Source of the DNA: Candidatus Omnitrophota bacterium
GTDB lineage: Bacteria; Omnitrophota; Gorgyraeia; Aquiviventales; Aquiviventaceae
Length of the DNA stretch: 24,880 nucleotides
Direction of reading: 5' to 3'
NCBI GenBank assembly: GCA_016206675.1
Contig: JACQRD010000045.1
Coordinates: 1-24,880 of the forward strand
Part shown: positions 14,281 through 20,937 of the stretch, in pieces
Layout of the letters: each line of letters begins with the position of its first letter
Numbering within the stretch: the stretch's first letter is position 1
The notes under the pieces: model-generated
Told to the model about the DNA's origin: nothing
Database searches by the model: none
Seen by the model: only the letters and a program-made list of their open reading frames with translations
Position numbers and translations under genes: made by a program

Positions 14281-14425
14281 CGACGGGTTCCGGACGGAGG
14301 CAGGGCGTGGAATGTTCCCGAGAGGGAGGCCCGGACACGCCATCGTCTCGTGGCGGGGAGAGGGAGGGTTCCCCGAGGGAACGAACGCGGCCTGCCGGCA
14401 TATTTCGCTTTGCCGGAACCCGCCG
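14281..14425. repeat. Large nested hairpin element, copy 2 (conserved core 14314-14382)
   Basis: The 69-nt core is identical to 5581-5650 except for a few bases in the middle. Its outer arms, CGGGTTCCGG/CCGGAACCCG (14284-14293, 14413-14422) and GGCAGG/CCTGCC (14299-14304, 14391-14396), pair well but are unrelated in sequence to those of copy 1. The remaining gap back to ygfZ (14148-14280) holds nothing I recognise: no gene, tRNA or terminator. Confidence 0.8.
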
Positions 14426-14458
14426 CAGCAGAAATGATTTATTGGCGCAGCCCAACGC

Positions 14459-14487
14459 TTGACGGTGGAGGGAGTTTTCGCTACGAT
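14459..14487 (+). promoter_or_regulatory. tpx promoter
   Basis: TTGACG (14459-14464), 17 nt, TACGAT (14482-14487). The leader of ~35 nt ends in AGGAGGT (14518-14524) before the ATG at 14529, in contrast to the leaderless neighbours. Confidence 0.75.
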
Positions 14488-14528
14488 GCGGCTACCTTCC
14501 AACGTGTGCAAACCCACAGGAGGTTTCA

Positions 14529-15074
14529 ATGGGCACCGCCACCGCATGCGCCACGACGCAGGAGCGACCCGGCACGGTCACGTTCAAAGGCACCCCGATG
14601 ACGCTGCTCGGCCCGGCCATCGCCGTCGGCGCGAAGGCGCCGGAGTTCGAGGTGCTGGCCCAGGATTTGACCCCGGTGACGCTGGCCAGCTCGAAGGGAA
14701 AGACGCGGCTCATCAGCGTGGTGCCGTCGCTCGATACCGGCATCTGCGACGCGCAGACCCGCCGCTTCAACGAAGAAGCCGCGAAGCTGCCGACGGACCT
14801 TGAGATCCTCACGATCAGCATGGATCTGCCGTTCGCGCAGAAACGCTGGTGCGGCGCGGCCGGCATTGACCGCGTCAAGGTGCTCTCGGACCACCGCAAG
14901 GGCTCTTTCGGCCGGGCCTATGGCACGCTGATCAAGGAGCTACGCCTGCTGGCGCGCTCCATCTTCGTCATCGACCCCAGCGACACCGTCCGGTACGCCG
15001 AGTACGTTCCGGAGGTGGCCAACCATCCCAATTACGACGCCGCCCTCGCCGCGGTCCGTCAGCTTGCGAAGTAA
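14529..15074 (+). CDS. tpx: Thiol peroxidase (Tpx, atypical 2-Cys peroxiredoxin)
   Basis: A 181-residue protein. The peroxidatic motif PSLDTGICDAQTRRFNEEA has Cys73 preceded by Thr at -3, and the resolving Cys108 is in KRWCGAAGI; the 35-residue spacing is close to that of E. coli Tpx. The first ~12 residues extend beyond the usual family start. It reduces peroxides using thioredoxin, protecting a cell that carries oxygen-sensitive Fe-S enzymes. A good promoter and a strong Shine-Dalgarno suggest high expression. The 129-nt palindrome begins 6 nt after the stop. Confidence 0.95.
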   Translation: MGTATACATTQERPGTVTFKGTPMTLLGPAIAVGAKAPEFEVLAQDLTPVTLASSKGKTRLISVVPSLDTGICDAQTRRFNEEAAKLPTDLEILTISMDLPFAQKRWCGAAGIDRVKVLSDHRKGSFGRAYGTLIKELRLLARSIFVIDPSDTVRYAEYVPEVANHPNYDAALAAVRQLAK

Positions 15075-15080
15075 AGACGA

Positions 15081-15209
15081 AAGCACCAATGACCAAATCC
15101 CAAGCACCAAATAAGCACCAAATTCCAAGCTCCAAGCACCAAACGGTTTGGAATTTGGGATTTGAAATTTGGGATTTATTTGGGATTTGTGATTTGGGAG
15201 TTGGTGCTT
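15081..15209. repeat. 129-nt heptamer palindrome, copy 2 (inverted relative to copy 1)
   Basis: Outer arms AAGCACCAA/TTGGTGCTT, centre CCAAACGGTTTGG (15139-15151), the reverse complement of the copy-1 centre. It has the same 129-nt length as 8507-8635. It lies directly after tpx and could fold as a terminator-like stem in the mRNA. Confidence 0.92.
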
Positions 15210-15225
15210 GCGTGTGCAGTTGACG

Positions 15226-15453
15226 ATGATGTGGTGGCGCATGGCGGTGGTGGCAAGCCGCCTGGCGTGGCCGCACCTGCTCGCGCCGCAGCACTCCCCG
15301 CTGCTGCGCTGGCGGATGGAGACCTATGGCGCCGTCGACGAGCAAGGACGCCTACTGCACGCCGACGACATTACCCCGTCACGCTTCTTCCGCTTCCTGC
15401 TGATCCACCATGCAGCCCTGCGGCGCTTCCTCCGCTGGGCCGCTCTGCTGTAA
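15226..15453 (+). CDS. Small hypothetical basic protein
   Basis: ATG 15226 to TAA 15451-15453 gives 75 residues. The N-terminal part is hydrophobic and Trp/Arg-rich (MMWWRMAVVASRLAWPHLL); the rest looks like ordinary protein (METYGAVDEQGRLLHADDI, then Phe/Arg/Leu-rich helices RFFRFLLIHH and RRFLRWAALL). No family recognised. The frame is bounded exactly by two repeat blocks, ending where the AATCCGC array begins. No convincing Shine-Dalgarno. It may be a real amphipathic or membrane-associated small protein, or a remnant of a longer gene cut by repeats. Confidence 0.4.
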   Translation: MMWWRMAVVASRLAWPHLLAPQHSPLLRWRMETYGAVDEQGRLLHADDITPSRFFRFLLIHHAALRRFLRWAALL

Positions 15454-15486
15454 TCCGCAATCCGCATTCCGCAATCCGCAATTTGC
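15452..15486. repeat. AATCCGC heptamer array, single arm
   Basis: Five units of AATCCGC with small changes, starting in the stop codon of the small gene. I see no complementary arm nearby. Confidence 0.75.
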
Positions 15487-15508
15487 TCGTCTGACCGTCG
15501 TGATCAGG

Positions 15509-15514
15509 TATACT
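15509..15514 (+). promoter_or_regulatory. -10 box upstream of the phosphorelay operon
   Basis: TATACT within TCAGGTATACT, the same 11 bases as before the microprotein gene at 6510-6520. It lies 35 nt before the kinase ATG. No good -35 is present. Confidence 0.45.
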
Positions 15515-15549
15515 TACACTAAGTGCTTGTTAAGCCTACGTAAAACACC

Positions 15550-17661
15550 ATGAAGGAACATAACATCGAGATGTCGGTTCCGGTGCAGCTACCGATGCCG
15601 ACGGCCAAGCGCACCCAAGCCCGCCTGCTGCGGGCCTGGCTCATCGGCTTGACCATCTTCGGCTACGGGCCGGCGTTTACCTACGGCCACCTCGCCTGGC
15701 TGTTCAACGAGAACCAGTGGCGCATGACGTATCTGCTGTACTTCACGGAAGTGCCGCTGGTCGGAGGCTTCTGCGCGCTGCTGCTGCCGTGGCTGTGGTA
15801 CCGGCCCATTCATCGAGCACTCACCGCGTGGGCGGGCGGCGTGGCCGTCGAGCGGGCGCGGTGCTCCGCCGTGTATGAGCTAGCCCTGTTCTTGCCGTGG
15901 CGCATCAGCCTGGCCTGCTTCGCCGCCGCGTTCTTCGGCTACCTGATTGGCATCGTGATCCTCCATCTGACGACGAACCAACCGTGGGTGGAAATCGCCA
16001 AGACGCTGCCGGCGATTCCGCTCGTCGGGGGCATGATGGGAGCTTTTTGTTACTACGCGACGGCGCGCGCGCTGCATCCGGTGTTGGCCTGGTGCAGCAG
16101 CCAGCTGCGCACCACCCGGCCGGTGCACCTGCATTCGCTGGCGGAGAAGTTCCTGGTGACGACGTGCGTCCTGGCGATCGCCACGCTGTGCCTGGTGCAG
16201 CCGGCGGCCTATACGCTTGGCCAGGTCGTCACCGAGCGGCACCTGCAGGAGCGGTCGCAGGCACGCCTGGAAGCCCTTGCGCATCGGCTGAGCCTGTTGG
16301 AGCGCGAAGGCGATCCGACCCCCCTCTTGCCAGAGGCGGCGATCGGACGGCGCGGCTATGTGCTGCTCATCGACAGCAGCGGCCGCATCGCCAGCCCCCA
16401 TCCGCGCCACTATACCGACATCGGGCAGGAAGGGTTCTTCCAGTTTTGGGCGCAGTTACGCAAGCAGGAGGGGGCGTGGGTCGATCGAGTCGGGCGGCAC
16501 CGCGTCATCGCCGCCCGCCAACTCTCCGAACGGCCGGAGCGCTGGCTCATCGCCGTCACCGATCCGGCGGATTTTGCCCTGCCGCTGTCCCATTTCATGC
16601 AGTTTTCGTGGATCGTCATTCTCGAGGTGATGTTCGTCGTCTTTCTCTTCGGCCGCTATTTCACGCGCGGCATCACCACCCCCTTAGGCGAGCTGACACG
16701 CGCCGCGCAGCGCATTGCCGACTATAACGATTTTTCCTCCCACGTGCCGGTGACGACCAACGACGAATTGGGCGAGGTGGCCCGGGCATTCAATCGCATG
16801 GTGGAGCAACTGCATCTCTCCCAGGAGTCGCTGGAGGAGCACGCCAAACGCTTGGAGCGCTCCACGCAGGAGCTCTCCGCGCTGAACACGGAGATGGAGG
16901 ATCTGCTGCGCGTGGTCTCCCACGACCTGCGCGCCCCGCTGATCAACATCCAGGGCTTCTCTCAGCGGTTGGAGCCGCTGATGCAGCAAACGATCCGCAC
17001 TCTGGGCCAGCTGGCGGCGGCACATCGTGACAACGGCTTGGCCGACGATCTCCAGGCGCTGAAGGCGTCCGTCGAGGGCCGCTTCGCCGAGTCGCTGCGT
17101 TTCATCTCCAAAGGCGTGGAGAAGATGGACGCGCTGCTCTCCTCCCTGCTGGCCGTCTCGCGGGTGGGCCGCAAGGCCGATCCGCTGCAGCCGAACCACC
17201 TCGACGACATTCTCACCGATGTGCTCGCCACGTTCGACCATCAGCTGAAAGAGCGCGCCATCGAAATCATCCGCCATCCGCTGCCTTCCGACGTGCCGTG
17301 CCGGCGCAACGAGATCAACCAGGTGTTTTCCAACCTGATTTCCAACGCCATCAACTTCATGGGGCCCGCCGAGCGGCGCTTCATCGAGGTGGGGGGCAGC
17401 GCCTTCCCCGATCGCGTGGAATGCTACGTGCGGGATACCGGCATCGGCATCAACCCCGAGGATCAAGAGCGGGTCTTCCAAATGTTCACGCGCCTGGAAG
17501 CCATCGACACGCCGGGGGAGGGCGTCGGGCTGGCGTATGTCAAGAAGATCCTCCGCTCCCATGGCGGGCAGATCTGGGTCATCTCGCAACGGGGGCAAGG
17601 CAGCACGTTCATCTTCACCTTACCACTGCAACCGTACCAGGTCATGACGGCGAGGGGGTGA
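15550..17661 (+). CDS. Membrane sensor histidine kinase
   Basis: A 703-residue protein. Hydrophobic segments lie near residues 28-46, 60-83, 112-140, 152-172, 203-222 and 350-369. An extracytoplasmic sensor region (about 223-349, with GYVLLIDSSGRIASP) resembles a single-Cache/PAS-like domain. HAMP follows at about 370-422 (TTPLGELTRAAQRIA), then a coiled coil, HisKA with phospho-acceptor His458 (VVSHDLRAP) and the ATPase domain: N box NEINQVFSNLISNA (587-600), G1 DTGIGI (629-634), G2 GEGVGLAYVKK. Between the two HisKA helices there is an extra stretch (about 480-515) longer than usual. The signal sensed is unknown. It is the first gene of a five-gene operon; the next start is 3 nt after the stop. 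Confidence 0.93.
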   Translation: MKEHNIEMSVPVQLPMPTAKRTQARLLRAWLIGLTIFGYGPAFTYGHLAWLFNENQWRMTYLLYFTEVPLVGGFCALLLPWLWYRPIHRALTAWAGGVAVERARCSAVYELALFLPWRISLACFAAAFFGYLIGIVILHLTTNQPWVEIAKTLPAIPLVGGMMGAFCYYATARALHPVLAWCSSQLRTTRPVHLHSLAEKFLVTTCVLAIATLCLVQPAAYTLGQVVTERHLQERSQARLEALAHRLSLLEREGDPTPLLPEAAIGRRGYVLLIDSSGRIASPHPRHYTDIGQEGFFQFWAQLRKQEGAWVDRVGRHRVIAARQLSERPERWLIAVTDPADFALPLSHFMQFSWIVILEVMFVVFLFGRYFTRGITTPLGELTRAAQRIADYNDFSSHVPVTTNDELGEVARAFNRMVEQLHLSQESLEEHAKRLERSTQELSALNTEMEDLLRVVSHDLRAPLINIQGFSQRLEPLMQQTIRTLGQLAAAHRDNGLADDLQALKASVEGRFAESLRFISKGVEKMDALLSSLLAVSRVGRKADPLQPNHLDDILTDVLATFDHQLKERAIEIIRHPLPSDVPCRRNEINQVFSNLISNAINFMGPAERRFIEVGGSAFPDRVECYVRDTGIGINPEDQERVFQMFTRLEAIDTPGEGVGLAYVKKILRSHGGQIWVISQRGQGSTFIFTLPLQPYQVMTARG

Positions 17662-17664
17662 CGA

Positions 17665-18108
17665 ATGGCGACACCGCGGCAATCCGTGCTCATCATGCTG
17701 GTGGAAGACGACGAGGGCCACCAGCTGCTGATCAAAGAGAACCTGCGCGCCGGCGGCATCGTCAACGACCTGATCTTCATGCGCGACGGGCAGGAGGCGC
17801 TGGACTATCTCGGCCGTCGCGGCCAGTGGCAGGATCCGGTGAAGTCGCCGCGCCCCGGCCTGATCCTCCTCGATATCAAGATGCCAAGGGTGGACGGGTT
17901 CACCGTCCTGGAAAAGATCAAGGCCGACCCGGAGCTGCGGCTGATCCCCGTCCTGATGCTGACCTCGACGGATGACCAAGTGGAGGTCAACCGCTGCTAC
18001 ACCCTGGGGGCCAACAGCTACATCGTCAAGCCGATTCGTTACGACGCCTTTCAGGAGCGCGTGAAAGCCTTGGGGCTGTTCTTGGACATCGTGCGGTTTC
18101 CGGAGTAG
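17665..18108 (+). CDS. Rcp1-like single-domain response regulator
   Basis: A 147-residue receiver domain: acidic pocket EDD (14-16), phospho-acceptor Asp70 (LILLDIKMP), switch Thr (MLTSTDD) and Lys in VKPIRY. The loop NDLIFMRDGQEALDYLGRRG and the extended beta4-alpha4 region are typical of Rcp1-type regulators that partner phytochrome-like kinases. No output domain; it probably receives phosphate from the kinase encoded 3 nt upstream and passes it on or acts by protein contact. GAGGGGGTGA precedes the ATG. Confidence 0.93.
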   Translation: MATPRQSVLIMLVEDDEGHQLLIKENLRAGGIVNDLIFMRDGQEALDYLGRRGQWQDPVKSPRPGLILLDIKMPRVDGFTVLEKIKADPELRLIPVLMLTSTDDQVEVNRCYTLGANSYIVKPIRYDAFQERVKALGLFLDIVRFPE

Positions 18109-18113
18109 CCACG

Positions 18114-20111
18114 ATGGCGCATCCTCCGCTGTCCGTCCTGTTGTTCGAAGACGACGAAGGCCAGGTGATCCTGACGACGGAAGCCCTGGAGAAGGCCGGC
18201 TTGCGCGTGGCGGTAGCCCGCAACGGGCGCGAGGGGCTGGACCGCCTGCTGAATGCCGCCTTCGACGCCTATCTGGTCGACTACAAGCTGCCGGATGTGC
18301 CGGGCCTTGAGGTCCTGCGCCGCATCATCACCATGCGGCCGGATGCCGTCGTCGTGATGGTCACCGGCCACGGCGATGAGAGCTCGGCGGTGGAGGCCAT
18401 GAAGCTCGGCGCGTACGACTACGTCGTGAAGTCGCCCTACATGGGGCATCTGACGATGCTGCCGATGGTCGTGCACGAGGCCTGCGACCGCCGCCGCCTG
18501 CGGCAGGAGCGCGAGCAGCTCCAGACCGAGTTGTGGGAGCACGCGCGGCTGCTGGAGGAGCGCAACGCCGAGCTGCGCCGCGCCAATGAAGAGTTGAAGC
18601 GGCTGGATCAGATGAAATCCGACCTCGTGTCGATGGTCAGCCACGAGCTGCGCACCCCGCTAGCGACCATCAAGGAGTTTACGGGGATTTTAGCCGATCA
18701 GATCGCGGGGCCGGTCAACGCCGACCAGCAGGAGTATCTCCACATCGTGCGGGCGAACATCGACCGCCTGGCCCGCATCATCGATGACCTGCTGGACATG
18801 GCGAAGATCGAAGCGGGCCGGATCATGCTCAACAGGGGCTTGGTGCAGATTCCGGCGCTGGTGGAGCACGTGGTGCAATCGATGCAGCCGCTAGCCGACA
18901 GCCGTGGTGTGGCGATCCGCTCGGAGCTGCCGGCAGCGCTGCCCGGCGTGCTGGCCGATGGCGACAAGGTCGCCCAGGTGCTCATCAATCTGCTGAGCAA
19001 CGCGATCAAGTACACGCAGGGGGCAGGGCAGATCACCATGCGCGTCGAGGAGCAGACCAACGAAATCCAGTTCAGCGTGGCCGATACCGGCGTGGGCATC
19101 GCCCCGGACGATTTGCCGAAGATCTTTGAGAAGTTCCAGCAGTTTCGGCGCGCGGTGGAGCCCGGCACGAAGGGCACGGGGCTGGGGCTGGCCATCAGCA
19201 AGCGGCTCGTAGAGCTGCACGGCGGCCGCATCTGGGCGACCAGCAGTCCTGGCAAGGGCAGCACGTTTTTGTTCACGTTGCCGAAGTACCATGCGGAGGA
19301 GGTCTTCCGTGAGTACATCCGCACCGCCCTGCAGGAGGCCAAACGCAAGCAGGGCTATCTCTCCACCATCATCGTCAGCGTGCTGCGGTTTCAAGAGCTG
19401 AAGGCGCTCTACGGGTTGGAGGAGACCAGCCGGTTGCTCAAGGACCTCGAAATGCTCGTGCGGGAAACCGTGCGGCGCGGGGCGGGGGATGTGGTGGTGC
19501 GCTGGCAGCGCGGCGACATGGTCGTGATCCTGGCGGAGGTGGACAAAGCCGGGGCCAACGCCATTGCCGACCGCATCCGGCGCATAGTCGAGGGGCGGAC
19601 GTTTACCGTTCACGGCAAACCCTTGGCGGTGTCCCTGACGGCGTCCTCCGTCACGTATCCCGATGAGGCCACGACGGAAGAGGAGCTGCTGTCGATCACC
19701 GAGAGCCGGCTCCAGCAGGCCGATCGGGCGCGGACGCGCATCATGGTCATCGACGATGAGCCCAAAATCCGCCAGTTCCTGAAAGAGGCGCTGGAGCTGC
19801 GCGAATACGAGGTCCTCACGGCCGCAAGCGGGCCGGAGGCTATCGAGCAGCTGAAGGCGCAGCGGGTCCATCTCATCCTGCTCGATGTGATGATGCCGGT
19901 GATGGACGGCTACGAGTTTTACCATGTGCTGAAGGAGACGCCCCAGACGGCGGATGTGCCGGTCATCATCGTGACGGCCAGGGGCGAGCGCAAAGACCGG
20001 CAGCTCGGCCTGGAGACCGCCAGCTACAATTACCTCTCCAAGCCGTTTCAGCTGGAGGATTTGCTGGCGAAGGTGCGCGAAGTGTTGCAGCACCATCCCG
20101 TCAAGGCGTAA
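18114..20111 (+). CDS. Hybrid kinase: REC-HisKA-HATPase-degenerate GGDEF-REC
   Basis: A 665-residue soluble protein with no membrane segment. The first REC domain (1-122) has EDD 12-14, Asp56 (LVDYKLP) and Lys106. A coiled coil (125-168) leads to HisKA with His177 (MVSHELRTPL), then HATPase with N box VLINLLSNAIKY (289-300), DTGVGIAP and GTKGTGLGLAISKR. Residues ~400-540 look like a GGDEF domain by pattern (IIVSVLRFQELKALYG, then WQRGDMVVILAEVD where GGDEF is expected, then YPDEATTEEELLSITESRLQQAD), but the active loop is lost, so it should not make cyclic-di-GMP. A final REC (542-665) has Asp591 (LILLDVMMP) and Lys643. The input REC probably takes phosphate from partner proteins, and the GGDEF remnant may be a sensory or binding module. 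Confidence 0.88.
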   Translation: MAHPPLSVLLFEDDEGQVILTTEALEKAGLRVAVARNGREGLDRLLNAAFDAYLVDYKLPDVPGLEVLRRIITMRPDAVVVMVTGHGDESSAVEAMKLGAYDYVVKSPYMGHLTMLPMVVHEACDRRRLRQEREQLQTELWEHARLLEERNAELRRANEELKRLDQMKSDLVSMVSHELRTPLATIKEFTGILADQIAGPVNADQQEYLHIVRANIDRLARIIDDLLDMAKIEAGRIMLNRGLVQIPALVEHVVQSMQPLADSRGVAIRSELPAALPGVLADGDKVAQVLINLLSNAIKYTQGAGQITMRVEEQTNEIQFSVADTGVGIAPDDLPKIFEKFQQFRRAVEPGTKGTGLGLAISKRLVELHGGRIWATSSPGKGSTFLFTLPKYHAEEVFREYIRTALQEAKRKQGYLSTIIVSVLRFQELKALYGLEETSRLLKDLEMLVRETVRRGAGDVVVRWQRGDMVVILAEVDKAGANAIADRIRRIVEGRTFTVHGKPLAVSLTASSVTYPDEATTEEELLSITESRLQQADRARTRIMVIDDEPKIRQFLKEALELREYEVLTAASGPEAIEQLKAQRVHLILLDVMMPVMDGYEFYHVLKETPQTADVPVIIVTARGERKDRQLGLETASYNYLSKPFQLEDLLAKVREVLQHHPVKA

Positions 20112-20112
20112 C

Positions 20113-20493
20113 ATGGCTCCTAAGGTGTTGATCGTGGAGGACGAGCCGGAGCTGCGCACCGCCTTGCGGGTGCGCCTCAGCGCTTCGGGGTTTGCCTGCG
20201 AGACCGCCGGCAACGGCAAGGAGGCGCTGGCGGCGATGCAGCGCTCGCGTCCGGATGTGGTCGTCGCGGATTTGCTCATGCCGGTGATGGACGGCTACGC
20301 GCTCTGCCGCCGCATCCGGGAGGATCAGGGGCTCGCCGACGTGCCGGTCATCGTGCTCTCCGCCGTGCCCCGGCATGCCATCGAGGGCGCGGAATCGCTG
20401 CAGGCTTCCCGCATCATGGCGAAGCCGTTCGACGCGAGGGAATTGGTGAAGGTCATCCAGGCATTGTTGCGCGAGGCGGCCTTGGGAGGGTGA
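20113..20493 (+). CDS. Single-domain response regulator
   Basis: A 126-residue receiver: VLIVEDEPELR with the acidic pocket, Asp53 (VVADLLMPVMDGYAL), Ser in place of the switch Thr (VLSAVP) and MAKPFD with the conserved Lys. No output domain. Its start is 1 nt after the hybrid kinase stop, so the two are coupled. The loop PRHAIEGAESLQAS is unusual compared with typical CheY-like proteins. Confidence 0.92.
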   Translation: MAPKVLIVEDEPELRTALRVRLSASGFACETAGNGKEALAAMQRSRPDVVVADLLMPVMDGYALCRRIREDQGLADVPVIVLSAVPRHAIEGAESLQASRIMAKPFDARELVKVIQALLREAALGG

Positions 20494-20496
20494 GTG

Positions 20497-20889
20497 ATGG
20501 CGCAGACCACGAAGATTCTGCTGGCGGACGATGAAGCGCAATTGGCGCTGGCGGTGAAGATCCGCCTACAGTCGAAAGGCTACGAGGTCATCACCGCGAC
20601 CGACGGGCGCGCCGCGCTCGCCCTAGCCCTTCAGGAAAAGCCGGATCTCATCCTGCTCGATGTGATGATGCCGGTGTTGGACGGCTACTCCTGCTTGCGG
20701 GAGATCAACACCAAGCTCGGCCGCGGGAAGGTGCCGATCATCATCCTCACCGCCCGCGACCGGATGAAGGATCTCTTCGAGCTGGAGGGCATCGAGGATT
20801 ACGTGGTCAAACCCTTCGACCACGAAGATTTGATGGTGCGCATCGAGCGCGCCTTGAAGCGCCGTGCCGCCAAAGCTGCCAGTGCGTAG
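20497..20889 (+). CDS. Single-domain response regulator
   Basis: A 130-residue receiver with acidic pocket ADDE (10-13), Asp55 (LILLDVMMPVLDGY), Thr in ILTARDR and Lys in VVKPFD; the tail is a short basic helix (RRAAKAASA). I prefer ATG 20497 over GTG 20494 because GGGAGGG lies just upstream. The start is 3 nt after the previous stop. It is the last gene of the operon and has no DNA-binding or enzymatic domain. The next gene has its own promoter 10 nt later. Confidence 0.92.
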   Translation: MAQTTKILLADDEAQLALAVKIRLQSKGYEVITATDGRAALALALQEKPDLILLDVMMPVLDGYSCLREINTKLGRGKVPIIILTARDRMKDLFELEGIEDYVVKPFDHEDLMVRIERALKRRAAKAASA

Positions 20890-20898
20890 GCGCGGCAA

Positions 20899-20927
20899 TT
20901 GACGTCGAGAACACCGTCCCCTACAAT
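20899..20927 (+). promoter_or_regulatory. Aldo/keto reductase promoter, probably leaderless
   Basis: TTGACG (20899-20904), 17 nt, TACAAT (20922-20927), then 10 nt to ATG 20938. This excludes the longer upstream start in the same frame. Confidence 0.78.
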
Positions 20928-20937
20928 ACCTCCCTGC

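Noticed and set aside
14122..14547. - strand frame containing PSGNPPSPRHETMACPGLPLGN
   Set aside because: It translates the repeated hairpin core; a similar peptide appears from the other copy near 5600, as expected from duplicated non-coding DNA.
18891..20279. Long open frame (462 codons) on the - strand across the hybrid kinase
   Set aside because: It is the complement of a gene with clear REC, kinase and ATPase motifs; its His/Gly/Arg/Gln-rich translation is typical of a GC-rich shadow frame.
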